DNA of 64,000 nucleotides from Pseudarthrobacter chlorophenolicus A6 (GCF_000022025.1 NC_011886.1:4071209-4135208); one strand, 5' to 3'; positions 1 through 9,298 are shown, counted from the stretch's first letter. Made by a program: numbers and translations. Notes: generated by a model not told the origin, from the letters alone.

Positions 1-338
1 AGGCTTCCATTCCGCTGACCAGCGACGAAGCCGCCACCCTGGGCAACCTGCTGGGTGGCCAGCACCTTGCCATGAAGCTGACCGAGGAGCACAAGGACGT
101 CCCGGGCATCGTCACCCGGCAATTCTCGATCGCCCCGGAGTCCCCGTTCCAGAACCAGCCCATGGGCAAGGCGTGCATCCGTACACGGTGCGGCGTCTCC
201 ATCGTTGCCATCATGCGTGAAGGGGAGGTCCTGCCCTCGCCCGGACCCGACGTGATCCTGCATACCGGTGACCTGCTGGTTGCCGTTGGAACCCTGGAAG
301 GCCTCGATTCGGCGGCCGACATCCTGCGCCACGGCTGA
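1..338 (+). CDS. K+/H+ antiporter regulatory subunit, TrkA-C domain (KhtT-like), 5' partial
   Basis: The reading frame is already open at base 3, so the N terminus lies outside the window and about 111 residues are seen. The visible part reads as a C-terminal RCK/TrkA-C ligand-binding domain: a beta-rich stretch with CGVSIVAIMREGEVLPSPGP, then VILHTGDLLVAVGTLEGL, the usual end of such a domain. It stops six bases before the antiporter gene, so the two are almost certainly co-transcribed. In the KhtTU family this soluble subunit gates the membrane antiporter in response to cytoplasmic ligands. The function rests on the domain plus its neighbour; the missing N terminus cannot be checked. Confidence 0.8.
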   Translation, partial: ASIPLTSDEAATLGNLLGGQHLAMKLTEEHKDVPGIVTRQFSIAPESPFQNQPMGKACIRTRCGVSIVAIMREGEVLPSPGPDVILHTGDLLVAVGTLEGLDSAADILRHG

Positions 339-344
339 CCCCTC

Positions 345-1526
345 ATGGACCCGCTGGCCCTGACCCTCATTGAACTGGGGGCCGTTGTGTTCTGCCTTGG
401 CCTGCTGGCCAGGCTGGCCGGACGGATTGGAATGTCACCCATCCCGCTCTACCTGCTGGGCGGGCTCGCTTTTGGTGCCGGTGGCGTGGTGAAGCTCGAA
501 GGCATGCACGAGTTCGCACACCTTTCCGGCGAGATCGGCGTCATCCTGCTCCTGCTTATGCTCGGACTGGAATATACGGCGGCGGAGCTGTTCACAGGCC
601 TGCGGCGCTCGTGGCAGGCCGGCGTGCTGGACCTCGTGCTCAACTTCATTCCGGGAGCGGCGCTGGCCCTGCTCCTGGGCTGGGGCGGCGTGGGGGCCAT
701 GGTGATGGGCGGCGTCACCTACATTTCCTCGTCCGGAATCGCGGCAAAAGTCATCACGGACCTGGGCCGGCTGGGCAACCGCGAAACACCGGTGGTGCTG
801 TCCATCCTGGTCTTCGAAGACCTGGCCATGGCCGTCTACCTGCCCATCCTCACTGCCACTCTTGCGGGCGTGAGTTTCCTGGGCGGACTGACCACGGTGG
901 CCATTGCCTTGGCTGTGGTCACAGCGGTGCTCATGGTGGCGCTGCGGCACGGCCACCATGTGTCCAAGGCCGTGCATAGCGAAAACTCGGAGGTGTTCCT
1001 GCTCAACGTGCTGGGCGCCGCGCTCCTGGTGGCCGGACTGGCCTCTGCCATGCAGGTTTCCGCAGCGGTGGGCGCCTTCATGCTCGGCATCGCCATCTCA
1101 GGCGCCACCGCCCACAACGCCACGCGCATCCTCGAACCGCTGCGCGACCTGTTCGCCGCCATCTTCTTCGTGGCCTTCGGGTTGAATACCGATCCCACGA
1201 CCATTCCGCCGGTTCTGGGTTGGGCCCTGGTACTGGCAGTGTTGACTGCCGGAACCAAGATGGCCACCGGAATCTGGGCAGCCAAACGCGAAGGAATTGC
1301 CAGGCCCGGACGTTTCCGCGCCGGTGCCACGCTCATAGCCCGCGGCGAATTCTCGATCGTGATCGCCGGACTGGCCGTCGCCTCAGGTGCCGTGCCGTCC
1401 AACCTTGCAGCCCTGGCAACCGCCTACGTCCTGCTGATGGCCGTCATCGGCCCCCTGGCCGCGCGGTTCGTGGAACCCCTGGTCAAGGCATCTTCGCGAC
1501 GGCGGCAGGTCCCGGCGCAGGCGTAG
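345..1526 (+). CDS. cation:proton antiporter, CPA2 family (KhtU/KefB-like)
   Basis: 393 aa, hydrophobic throughout with roughly 12 predicted membrane segments. It matches the Na+/H+ exchanger domain of CPA2 proteins, for example GEIGVILLLLMLGLEYT in the N-terminal third and ARGEFSIVIAGLAVASGA near the end. It carries no C-terminal RCK domain of its own, which fits a separate regulatory subunit encoded just upstream. It should exchange K+ (or Na+) for protons across the cytoplasmic membrane and serve pH or ion homeostasis. The ion is inferred from the KhtT-like partner, not visible in the sequence. Confidence 0.85.
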   Translation: MDPLALTLIELGAVVFCLGLLARLAGRIGMSPIPLYLLGGLAFGAGGVVKLEGMHEFAHLSGEIGVILLLLMLGLEYTAAELFTGLRRSWQAGVLDLVLNFIPGAALALLLGWGGVGAMVMGGVTYISSSGIAAKVITDLGRLGNRETPVVLSILVFEDLAMAVYLPILTATLAGVSFLGGLTTVAIALAVVTAVLMVALRHGHHVSKAVHSENSEVFLLNVLGAALLVAGLASAMQVSAAVGAFMLGIAISGATAHNATRILEPLRDLFAAIFFVAFGLNTDPTTIPPVLGWALVLAVLTAGTKMATGIWAAKREGIARPGRFRAGATLIARGEFSIVIAGLAVASGAVPSNLAALATAYVLLMAVIGPLAARFVEPLVKASSRRRQVPAQA

Positions 1527-1554
1527 GCACCGTTGGTACGGAGTGCCGGTTGAG

Positions 1555-2130
1555 CTAGATGCGGGTGCGGTGGAAGTTGAGGTGGCTCCGGCTGGCGGTA
1601 GGCCCGCGCTGGCCCTGGTAGCGGTTGCCGTACTCGCCCTGGCCGTAGGGGAATTCCGCCGAGGAGCTGAGGCGGAAGAAGCAGAGCTGGCCGATCTTCA
1701 TGCCGGGCCACAGCTTGATGGGCAAGGTGGCCATGTTGGACAGTTCCAGCGTGACGTGGCCGGAAAAGCCGGGGTCAATGAAACCTGCGGTGGAGTGCGT
1801 CAGCAGCCCCAGCCGGCCCAGCGAGGACTTGCCTTCCAGCCTGGCGGCGATGTCATCCGGGAGCGTGACTGTCTCGTAAGTGGAGCCCAGGACGAACTCG
1901 CCGGGGTGCAGGATAAAGGCCTCGTCCTGCTCAACCTCCACCAGCCGCGTCAGTTCGGGCTGCTCCTGCGCAGGATCGATGTGGGCGTATTTGTGGTTGT
2001 CGAAAAGCCTGAAGAACTTATCGATCCGGACGTCCACCGACGACGGCTGCACCATCGCGGGCTCGAACGGTTCCAGCACGATCCGCTGGGAGTCTATTTC
2101 GGCACGAATATCGCGGTCTGAGATCAGCAC
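1555..2130 (-). CDS. dcd: dCTP deaminase (probably bifunctional dCTP deaminase/dUTPase)
   Basis: 191 aa, the usual length of the family, starting at a GTG. The core [20 protein letters not shown], followed by [12 protein letters not shown], holds the conserved Ser/Arg and the catalytic Glu of Dcd-type trimeric dUTPase-fold enzymes. The C terminus ([17 protein letters not shown]) is the flexible phosphate-binding tail. It converts dCTP towards dUMP for thymidylate synthesis. The characterised Mycobacterium tuberculosis homologue does both deamination and diphosphate hydrolysis, and the close match in length suggests the same here. It is convergent with the antiporter gene and divergent from the CAP-domain gene. 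Confidence 0.95.
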   Translation of the reverse strand: MLISDRDIRAEIDSQRIVLEPFEPAMVQPSSVDVRIDKFFRLFDNHKYAHIDPAQEQPELTRLVEVEQDEAFILHPGEFVLGSTYETVTLPDDIAARLEGKSSLGRLGLLTHSTAGFIDPGFSGHVTLELSNMATLPIKLWPGMKIGQLCFFRLSSSAEFPYGQGEYGNRYQGQRGPTASRSHLNFHRTRI

Positions 2131-2263
2131 CGTCCCAAATTACCGTATGGGATATCCACAGCCACATTCTTTCGTTGTTGCTGTAGTCCAGTGGGGCTAA
2201 TGTTGCCTCAGATACACAGGCGCCGGATGGTCTCCCGGATGGCCCAACAGAGCTGGGGATGTT

Positions 2264-4048
2264 GTGAATAAATTAGTCGCGCCCTCTTTTATTGGCGTGC
2301 TCTGCGCGCTGGTGCTCGCCTCCTCGACGGCGGGGCCTGCCCCGCTGCCGCTGGATACCGGGCAGCACGCGGCGTCGGCAGGACCGTCACGGGTCTCGCT
2401 GGGGACGGCCACCGCGGACGGTGCCGGCACCTCCGGCGCGGCGGACAACCCAGCCGGCACAGCCCTCACCCCGGCTGTCGATCCGGATATCCGCGTGGCC
2501 TCGCCCACCCAGCCGCTGGATGTGGCACCGCCGGCAGCTCCGGCCGCCCCCGCCGTCGGGCCGGCGCTGGACATCAGGCCGGTCCAGGAACCTTCCCCCG
2601 CACCATCGGACGGTTCCACCGGCCCCTCGGGTTCCGCTCCGGCGCAGCCCGCGCCCGAGGTCCCTTCCATCCCTCCGCTGTGGGCACCGGACGCTGAACT
2701 GGCCTCCCCGGCACCATCCGTGCCCGCCCAAACCTCGCCGGCAACCTCCGAATCATTGGCTGCGCCACCGGCCACGGAGGCGCTGGTCAAGGACAACAAC
2801 TCGGCAGCAATCCTCACCGTTTTCACCAAGATCAACGAGTACCGGGCCTCCAAGGGCCTGAAACCGGTGAAATACAACCCCACTGTCGCCGGCCTCGCCC
2901 AGGAGTGGTCGGACAGCATTGCCTCCCGCGAAGTCATCGAGCACCGCGCCAACTTCTGGACAGATCCGCGCGCCATGAACCCCAACAACGGCGCAGGCGA
3001 GGTCATCGCCATCCGGACGGACCGGGATGCCGCCCTGCTGGTCGAATGGTGGAAAGGCTCCCCCGGGCACAACGCCATGCTTATTGATCCCCGCTTCAAC
3101 GTCATGGGCGCAGGGATCTCGTACACCAACTCCACCTACCAGATCTGGGGTGTGGTGAACTTCTTCGGCTACACCACCCTCCCGGCCGGCACCGTGGACT
3201 CGCCCGGCGGGTCCGGGGGCAGCTCCGGCGGGGGCTCCGCCTTCCCCCCGCCGGCACCCACCCTGTGTGATGCCGCGGGGCGGCACATGCCTCCCACCCT
3301 GGACCTGAGTGCCGCGGCCATCACTGGCCCCGGCGACCTCGTGACCGTAAATTCCTCGGGCCAGCTGCTCAACAGGGCCTCAACAGGTGTCCGCACGTAC
3401 GGTGCCGCCAAAGTCATCGGCTCCGGCTTCAGCGGCGCGAAGGAAGTCTTCGTCACCGACTGGGACCGGGACGGCGCCTACGACCTCGTGACCCAGTGGA
3501 CCAACGGGAACCTCACCCTGCACCGCGGCATCGCCACCGGAGGGTTCCAGGCAGCAATCACCCTTGGGTCCGGCGGCTGGCAGTCCCTCACCCTCGCGGT
3601 GGGCGGCTGGTGCGCCAACAACAGGATGCCGCAGATCCTGGCCCTGGACGGAAGCGGGAACCTCTTCCTTTACCCCAACAAGGGCACCAGCGACCTCTCG
3701 GCCAGGGCCTTGATCACGGGCGGCATCACCGCCTCCCGCCTGGCGATGGTGGACTACGACGCCGACGGCTTCCAGGATGTCCTCGCCCTCCGCGCTGACG
3801 GCGCTGTGCAGCTCTACCGCGGCTGGGGAACCACCACCCTCCGCGCCGAGGCGCGGCCCACGGTAGCCACCGGCTGGCAGGACGTCACCGGGATCAGGGC
3901 GCTGAAGAACGTCACCGGACTGAACTCCACCGGCGTTGCGCTCCGCAGGGCTTCCGATGTTGTGCAGTACTGGGACCTCTCGGGCGGAAGACTGGCATCG
4001 CCGTCGAACATTGCAGGACCCTGGACGGGCCAGCGGCTGGCGCAGTAA
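2264..4048 (+). CDS. secreted CAP-domain protein with C-terminal FG-GAP/VCBS-like repeats
   Basis: 594 aa from a GTG start. An N-terminal signal peptide (about residues 1-25) is followed by a low-complexity Pro/Ala/Ser linker to about residue 175. A CAP/SCP (PR-1-like) domain covers about 180-310, with IEHRANFWTDP and SPGHNAMLIDPRFNVMG. A Gly/Ser spacer then leads to a C-terminal region with Ca-binding-type loops DWDRDGAYDLV and DYDADGFQDVL, typical of FG-GAP/VCBS propeller blades. The protein is probably exported and may bind wall or surface ligands. CAP proteins have diverse roles, so no enzymatic activity is claimed. A weak ribosome site precedes the GTG. Confidence 0.8.
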   Translation: MNKLVAPSFIGVLCALVLASSTAGPAPLPLDTGQHAASAGPSRVSLGTATADGAGTSGAADNPAGTALTPAVDPDIRVASPTQPLDVAPPAAPAAPAVGPALDIRPVQEPSPAPSDGSTGPSGSAPAQPAPEVPSIPPLWAPDAELASPAPSVPAQTSPATSESLAAPPATEALVKDNNSAAILTVFTKINEYRASKGLKPVKYNPTVAGLAQEWSDSIASREVIEHRANFWTDPRAMNPNNGAGEVIAIRTDRDAALLVEWWKGSPGHNAMLIDPRFNVMGAGISYTNSTYQIWGVVNFFGYTTLPAGTVDSPGGSGGSSGGGSAFPPPAPTLCDAAGRHMPPTLDLSAAAITGPGDLVTVNSSGQLLNRASTGVRTYGAAKVIGSGFSGAKEVFVTDWDRDGAYDLVTQWTNGNLTLHRGIATGGFQAAITLGSGGWQSLTLAVGGWCANNRMPQILALDGSGNLFLYPNKGTSDLSARALITGGITASRLAMVDYDADGFQDVLALRADGAVQLYRGWGTTTLRAEARPTVATGWQDVTGIRALKNVTGLNSTGVALRRASDVVQYWDLSGGRLASPSNIAGPWTGQRLAQ

Positions 4049-4105
4049 GCGCCACACAGTAAGTACCAAGACAAGATGCGGAGAACCCGCGCCGCGAAGG
4101 CGGCG

Positions 4106-4134
4106 GGTGGACGCCGGTGGTACGGGCGTCCACC
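4106..4134. terminator. hairpin between convergent genes
   Basis: A perfect 10-bp inverted repeat (GGTGGACGCC and GGCGTCCACC, 9-nt loop) lies between the CAP-domain gene and the convergent SRPBCC gene. It has no T-run, so termination efficiency is uncertain. It is placed to serve both directions. Confidence 0.5.
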
Positions 4135-4136
4135 GG

Positions 4137-4598
4137 CTAACTGACGGTCTGCAGCTCCAGTACGTCCTTGAGCCGGTCAAGCTGGGACACTTCGGCGCGG
4201 ACCCGCCGCTGGGCGATCCTGTTCAGGACGCCGAACCGGTCCAGGAAGGAGAACGAGCCCTCCGGCCGGGCTTCGAGCGCGTAGCGGAGCCGGGTGCCGT
4301 CGTTCTCGGTGCTGAGGTAGTAGCCGCCCGAACGGTTCGACGGGCCGGAGGTCACCCGGAACTGGATTTCGGCGCCGGGCCTGGCCTGGGTGATTTCCAG
4401 CTCGGCCGGGATGCTGAGTCCGGACCGCCCGGCCACCATCTTGCGGTACATGGCCCCCTTGGTTCCGGCAGAGCCCTGCACCAGCTTCACGCTGCGGACA
4501 GCTTCGCGCCAGTGAGGCAGGTTGGTGGCGTCCATCAGGTACAGGTACACGGCCATGGCGTCACGCCGGATGAAGACCTCGTGTTCTGCGGATGCCAT
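4137..4598 (-). CDS. SRPBCC-family protein (START/polyketide-cyclase-like fold)
   Basis: 153 aa. The opening ASAEHEVFIRRDAMAVYLYLMDATNLPHW and the following alternating beta pattern match small SRPBCC hydrophobic-ligand-binding proteins (polyketide cyclase 2 type). There are no obvious catalytic residues and the ligand is unknown. It stands alone, convergent with the CAP-domain gene and followed upstream by 240 bases without a gene before the tRNA. Confidence 0.7.
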   Translation of the reverse strand: MASAEHEVFIRRDAMAVYLYLMDATNLPHWREAVRSVKLVQGSAGTKGAMYRKMVAGRSGLSIPAELEITQARPGAEIQFRVTSGPSNRSGGYYLSTENDGTRLRYALEARPEGSFSFLDRFGVLNRIAQRRVRAEVSQLDRLKDVLELQTVS

Positions 4599-4838
4599 GG
4601 GGGATCTTTCTGTGGGTGCGCGGGTATGCTGCCTGGACCGCCTCCCCCTGGCGCCGCAGCTTTCCGGTTCAGGTTAGCCAGCCTGCCGGGCGCCCACCTA
4701 GCCAGATGCGGCGACGTTATTGAAGAGTTACTGGATGACGTGCCGGATCACGGACACAGCTGGAACTGCTTGCACCGTGGCCGGACCGCCGTTCCATCTG
4801 CGCTAAGCTAAGTTCTGCCCCGCAGATGCGGCGGCAAC

Positions 4839-4912
4839 GCGGCTGTAGCTCAATGGTAGAGCGCTAGCTTCCCAAGCTTGATACGCGGGTTCGATTCCCG
4901 TCAGCCGCTCCA
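4839..4912 (+). tRNA. tRNA-Gly (anticodon CCC)
   Basis: A complete cloverleaf can be folded by eye. The acceptor stem is GCGGCTG/CAGCCGC, the D arm GCTC-AATGGTA-GAGC, the anticodon loop TTCCCAA with CCC at the anticodon, and the T arm CGGGT-TCGATTC-CCG. The discriminator T is followed by an encoded CCA at 4910-4912. One U-U opposition sits at the second pair of the anticodon stem. The gene lies between the SRPBCC gene and a small ORF and is not in a tRNA cluster. Confidence 0.95.
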
Positions 4913-5031
4913 GTGTTCCAGGCCCCGGCACCGCGGACGCCGCCGGCACCCGGCCTTCCCGCCCGGCCATTAGGTCCGCCCGTGTAAGGTCGGAAGCCAG
5001 GAACCTCTTCGGTTCCGCTACAGGAGCAATC

Positions 5032-5172
5032 ATGGCTGACAAGTCCCCGCGTCAAACAGCATCCAAGAAATCCGGCAAGTCCATCAAGGAAAAGCGCGCT
5101 GACAAAAGGGCCGCCGCCGCGCCGGCCAGCTCTATCGATACCACCCCCGGCAAGGCAACCAAAAAGAAGTGA
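5032..5172 (+). CDS. small lysine-rich protein of unknown function (46 aa)
   Basis: An ATG preceded by an AGGAG-type ribosome site (CAGGAGCAATC) opens 46 codons ending TGA at 5170-5172. The product is very basic, with about a dozen Lys, many Ala, an N terminus MADKSPRQTASKKSGKSIKE and a KKK C terminus. No domain is recognisable. Its last codons overlap the GTG of the downstream synthase (GTGA), which supports translation and coupling. It could be a nucleic-acid-associated or stabilising peptide, but nothing in the sequence proves it. Confidence 0.6.
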   Translation: MADKSPRQTASKKSGKSIKEKRADKRAAAAPASSIDTTPGKATKKK

Positions 5173-6347
5173 GCGGCCAACAAACCCGGCTGAGCCTGGG
5201 CATCCTGGCCTCCACCCGGAAACCCGACGAACGCCGCCTGCCCATCCACCCACTGCATTTCGGCCGGATTCCCCCGGAATTGCGGGAGCGCATCATCCTG
5301 GAACATGGCTACGGCGAGCGTTTCGGCGTAGGGGATGCCCACCTGGCCACCCTGGTGGGGAGAATCGTGCCCCGGGCGACGCTGCTTGCAGAGGCCGACG
5401 TGGTGCTCCTGCCCAAGCCGCAGCCCGAAGACCTGGCGGAACTCCGCGACGGCCAGGTCCTGTGGGGGTGGCCGCACTGTGTCCAGGACCGGGCCATCAC
5501 CCAGCTGTCCATCGACAAGAAGCTGACCCTCATCGCGTTCGAGGCAATGAACCACTGGGCCAGCGACGGCGGCTTTGGCCTGCATGTCTTCCACAAGAAC
5601 AATGAGCTGGCCGGCTACTGCTCGGTGCTCCACGCGCTTTCGCTTACCGGTTCCACCGGTGACTACGGCCGCCGACTCAGCGCCGTGGTTATCGGTTTCG
5701 GTGCCACCGCCCGCGGTGCCGTAACCGCCCTGAACGCCCACGGCGTGCACGACGTCCAAGTGCTGACCAACCGTGGAATCGCGGCGGTGGGCGCCCCGAT
5801 CCATTCAGTGAACATCGTGCAGTTCGACCATGACGACGAAGCTCCTTTCCTGAGCCAGGTCATCACCGAGCGGGGGCGGCTGCCGCTGGCGCCGTTCCTG
5901 GCCGAGAGCGACATCGTGGTCAACTGCACGCTGCAGGATCCCAACAATCCGCTGACCTACCTCCAGACGGAAGACCTCGCGGCCTTCAGCCCGGGGAGCC
6001 TGATCGTAGACGTCTCCTGTGATGAAGGCATGGGGTTCAGCTGGGCCCGCTCCACTACCTTTGCCGAGCCGATGTTTACGGTGGGCAACCACATCAACTA
6101 CTACGCGGTGGACCACAGCCCGTCCTACCTCTGGAACTCCTCCAGTTGGGAGATCAGCCAGGCCCTGCTGCCGTTCCTTGAGCCGGTGCTCGGCGGCCCG
6201 GCCGAGTGGGACCGCAACGAGACCCTGGCGCGGGCCATCGAAATCCGCGCCGGCGTGGTCCTCAACAAAAGCGTGCTCGAGTTCCAGCAGCGGGAGGCAG
6301 ACTACCCACACTCCGCCAGGAACCCGGATCTGGCCGGGCAGACCTGA
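5169..6347 (+). CDS. N5-(carboxyethyl)ornithine synthase-like dehydrogenase
   Basis: 392 aa, GTG start overlapping the stop of the 46-aa gene. The N-terminal half resembles the alanine dehydrogenase/PNT family (LGILASTRKPDERRLPIHP). A Rossmann motif AVVIGFGATARGAV with a following nucleotide-binding half places it close to lactococcal CEO synthase, which reductively condenses pyruvate with the side-chain amine of ornithine using NADPH. Substrate assignment is by family resemblance only. A lysine- or ornithine-type opine is possible. No opine transporter or catabolic gene is adjacent. Confidence 0.7.
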   Translation: MSGQQTRLSLGILASTRKPDERRLPIHPLHFGRIPPELRERIILEHGYGERFGVGDAHLATLVGRIVPRATLLAEADVVLLPKPQPEDLAELRDGQVLWGWPHCVQDRAITQLSIDKKLTLIAFEAMNHWASDGGFGLHVFHKNNELAGYCSVLHALSLTGSTGDYGRRLSAVVIGFGATARGAVTALNAHGVHDVQVLTNRGIAAVGAPIHSVNIVQFDHDDEAPFLSQVITERGRLPLAPFLAESDIVVNCTLQDPNNPLTYLQTEDLAAFSPGSLIVDVSCDEGMGFSWARSTTFAEPMFTVGNHINYYAVDHSPSYLWNSSSWEISQALLPFLEPVLGGPAEWDRNETLARAIEIRAGVVLNKSVLEFQQREADYPHSARNPDLAGQT

Positions 6348-6531
6348 CCTCTGGCCCTAAGCAGGCCGCCGGCCGGTCCGTGCTCCTGCCGGGCCGCCGC
6401 CGGCATGGCCACACTTTTGCCCCATCCGGCGACGGTTTTGCGGTCGGTGAACGCCCGGCCTTCGGCCCCCACTTTCTCCTGCCTCCGGGCGTAGGGTCGC
6501 AAAGCAAGCGAACCCGTACGTAAGGACTGTC

Positions 6532-7782
6532 ATGACAAAGGTTTTGGACGACGTTGCCGCGGTGGCACAGGACCTCGCCGGAGTTTACGAGGATCTGCAC
6601 CAACATCCCGAGCTGTCCGGAGCCGAAGTCCGGACCGCCGGGATCGTGGCCGAACGGCTCACCGGGCTGGGCTGGGAGGTCAGCGCCGGGGTGGGCGGGA
6701 CCGGCGTCGTAGGCGTCCTGCGGAACGGGGACGGACCCACAGTGATGCTCCGAGCGGACATGGACGGCCTTCCTGTCCTGGAGAAGTCAGGGCTTGGCTA
6801 CGCCAGCACGGCTCGCGGCACCAGTCCCGACGGCGCCGACGTTCCCGTGATGCATGCGTGCGGCCACGACGTCCATGTGACCTGTCTCCTCGGTGCGGCT
6901 GCGCTGTTCAGCGCCCATCTCCCGGCTTGGTCCGGAACCATCGTGGCGGTGTTCCAGCCTGCCGAGGAAACCGGCGCCGGCGCCCGCGACATGGTGGCGG
7001 ACGGCCTCTTTGAGCATTTCCCCGTGCCGGACGTTGTCATGGGACAGCATGTGGCCCCGTTCCCGGCCGGTGCGCTGGGCGTACATGCCGGACCTGCCTT
7101 CGCCGGGTCCGACAGCTTCTCGGTGACGCTGTTCGGCCGGAGTGGCCACGGCTCCCGTCCGGAAACCACCGTGGATCCTGTGGTGATGGCCGCGGCCACC
7201 ATCATGCGGCTGCAGGGGCTGGTATCCCGCGAGATCGGCGGCAACGAAACGGCTGTCCTCACCGTCGGCCAGCTCAACGCCGGCACCAAGGACAACATCA
7301 TTCCCGACGAGGCCCGGCTGGGCATCAGCATACGGACCGCGGATCCGGCGGTCCGGGAGCGGATGATCAGCGGCATGACCCGAATCATCAACGGCGAGGC
7401 CGCGGCTTCCGGGGCGCCCCAGCCGCCCTCGATCACCGCCGGGCAGCACTTTCCCGTGGTGGTCAACAACCACGACGCCACCGCCCGCGTACGCGAGGCG
7501 TTTGCCGCGAAGCTGGGCGGCGCCGTCGATCCTGGCCCCGTCACCGGCAGCGAGGACGTGGGCACCCTCGCCACAGCCGCAGGGGCACCTTTGGTGTACT
7601 GGCTGCTGGGTGGCACTGATCCCGAGGCGTACGGCAGGGCGGTCCAGGACGGGACGGTGGCATCCACCATCCCGTCCAACCACTCACCGAGTTTTGCCCC
7701 CGTCATCCGCCCCACGCTCGACGCCGGGATCTCGGCGCTGGTGGTGGCCGCGTTCGCGTGGGTAGGAAGCCCCGAAGATTAG
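6532..7782 (+). CDS. M20-family amidohydrolase (IAA-amino-acid hydrolase/hippurate hydrolase-like)
   Basis: 416 aa, ATG with AAGGACT seven bases upstream. Metal-binding motifs of the M20D subgroup are clear: MHACGHDVHVTCLLGAA, then QPAEETGAGARDMV, then the lid-domain GRSGHGSRPE. A late GTKDNIIPDEA and GSEDVG complete the signature. It should deacylate N-acyl or aminoacyl amides in the cytoplasm. It is monocistronic and its stop overlaps the stop of the convergent MFS gene by four bases. The natural substrate is not evident. Confidence 0.85.
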   Translation: MTKVLDDVAAVAQDLAGVYEDLHQHPELSGAEVRTAGIVAERLTGLGWEVSAGVGGTGVVGVLRNGDGPTVMLRADMDGLPVLEKSGLGYASTARGTSPDGADVPVMHACGHDVHVTCLLGAAALFSAHLPAWSGTIVAVFQPAEETGAGARDMVADGLFEHFPVPDVVMGQHVAPFPAGALGVHAGPAFAGSDSFSVTLFGRSGHGSRPETTVDPVVMAAATIMRLQGLVSREIGGNETAVLTVGQLNAGTKDNIIPDEARLGISIRTADPAVRERMISGMTRIINGEAAASGAPQPPSITAGQHFPVVVNNHDATARVREAFAAKLGGAVDPGPVTGSEDVGTLATAAGAPLVYWLLGGTDPEAYGRAVQDGTVASTIPSNHSPSFAPVIRPTLDAGISALVVAAFAWVGSPED

Positions 7783-9206
7783 GACGAGGCAGGCGCCGTC
7801 CGGTCCACGATCCGGATCGGCCGGCGCCGGTCCCGCACGTCCACTTTCAGGGTCAGCGCGCCCTTCCGCGCCAGGACAATGCCCACCACAACGGCCGCGG
7901 CCGCAGGGACCCCGCCGGAGACCAGGAGCGCCATGTGCGGGTCGGCGTGTTCGGCGATCCATCCGAGCATCGGCCCGCCCAGTGCCTGGCCGCCAATGAG
8001 CACCATGATGTACAGGCTCATGACGCGGCCGCGGATCCCCATGTTTGAGCTGATCTGCACCAGCTGGTTGGAGCCGGTGAGGAACATCAGGCACCAGAAC
8101 CCGGACAGCACCATCACGGCACCGAACGTTGCCAGCGAGGGCGCCAGCGCGGCCAGGCACAGCATGGCCCCGTACATTCCGGCGCAGAACACCACCGAGC
8201 GCAGCCGCAGTTGCCGCCGCCTGGTCGAGGCTATGGCGCCGGCCAGGGCGCCGAGGGCCACCAGCGCGTTGAGGAGGCCATATCCGCCGGCGCCCACACG
8301 GAAGACATGGTCGGCAAAGGCTGCGAGGATCACCGGCAGGCTCATGGCGAACACGGAAATGAATCCGGCCATCAGCCACGGCCAGTAGATGGTGGGCTTG
8401 CCCAGCGCGTACCGCAGCCCTTCGCGCAGCATGCCCTTGCTCTTGGGGGTGGGGGCGCTGACGTGCAACTGGTCCTTGCGGAGGATCAGGAGCATCGCCA
8501 CCGTGGAGCAGCAGGCCACCGCGTTGGCTGCGAACGCCCAGCCTGCACCCACCGCGGTGAGGAGCAGTCCGGCCAGTGCAGGCCCGATCAGCCCGCCCAG
8601 CTGGAACGTGGTGGAGTTGACGCTGATGGCGTTGCGCAGGTGGGTGGGACCCACCAGTTCGTTGACGAAAACCTGGCGCGCGGGCTGGTCGAGCACTGTA
8701 ACAAGGCCCAGTACCAGGGCGATCACGTAGACGTGCCACACCGCGATGGCGCCGGTCAGGGCGAGCGTGGCCAGCAGGGCAGCCAGGACCGCGGCGACGC
8801 CCTGGCACAGAATCAGGATCTTCCGTTTGGCGAACCGGTCGGCAATCATGCCGCCCCACGGCCCCAGCACCAGCGACGGCAGGAACTGCAGCGCCACCGT
8901 GAATCCCACGGCGGTGACGGATCCGGACAGCTGGAGGACCAGCCAGTCCTGGGCGATGCGCTGCATCCAGATGGCGATGACGGCGATGAAGTGGCCCACC
9001 GCGAAGATGCGGAAGTTGGGAACGCTGAGGGAAATGAACGTGTGTTTCCACGGCAGGCGTTCCGCGACGACGGGCAGCGGCTGGGTGAGCGCGTCCCGCT
9101 TCCGGACGTCGGGGGCTTGCGGGGTGGACGGCAGGGCTGGTGCTGAACTCGCGGAATCGATGACGGGCTGGCTGACGGTTGCCGACGACGGCGGTGGGGG
9201 TGCCAC
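7779..9206 (-). CDS. MFS transporter (DHA3/EntS-like efflux type)
   Basis: 475 aa from a GTG, with a polar N-terminal tail of about 55 residues before the first membrane helix and about 12 segments. The motif GPWGGMIADRFAKRKIL between helices 2 and 3 is the MFS signature. The arrangement resembles multidrug or enterobactin exporters (DUF894/MFS_3). It is divergently paired with a LysR gene, and a T-N11-A box lies in the intervening DNA, so control by that regulator is likely. The substrate is unknown. Confidence 0.8.
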   Translation of the reverse strand: MAPPPPSSATVSQPVIDSASSAPALPSTPQAPDVRKRDALTQPLPVVAERLPWKHTFISLSVPNFRIFAVGHFIAVIAIWMQRIAQDWLVLQLSGSVTAVGFTVALQFLPSLVLGPWGGMIADRFAKRKILILCQGVAAVLAALLATLALTGAIAVWHVYVIALVLGLVTVLDQPARQVFVNELVGPTHLRNAISVNSTTFQLGGLIGPALAGLLLTAVGAGWAFAANAVACCSTVAMLLILRKDQLHVSAPTPKSKGMLREGLRYALGKPTIYWPWLMAGFISVFAMSLPVILAAFADHVFRVGAGGYGLLNALVALGALAGAIASTRRRQLRLRSVVFCAGMYGAMLCLAALAPSLATFGAVMVLSGFWCLMFLTGSNQLVQISSNMGIRGRVMSLYIMVLIGGQALGGPMLGWIAEHADPHMALLVSGGVPAAAAVVVGIVLARKGALTLKVDVRDRRRPIRIVDRTAPASS

Positions 9207-9298
9207 AGGTTTGTCCTCAAAGTGGGTGCGGTCCGGGATGCCCTTAACGCTATGGTGGCGCTAACAGATTATGGAGACGTATTGTCCCTATAACTCGT

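Noticed and set aside
7684..9051. 455-aa open frame on the minus strand overlapping the MFS gene in another frame
   Set aside because: Arg/Gly-rich with no membrane segments; the other frame gives a normal MFS protein.
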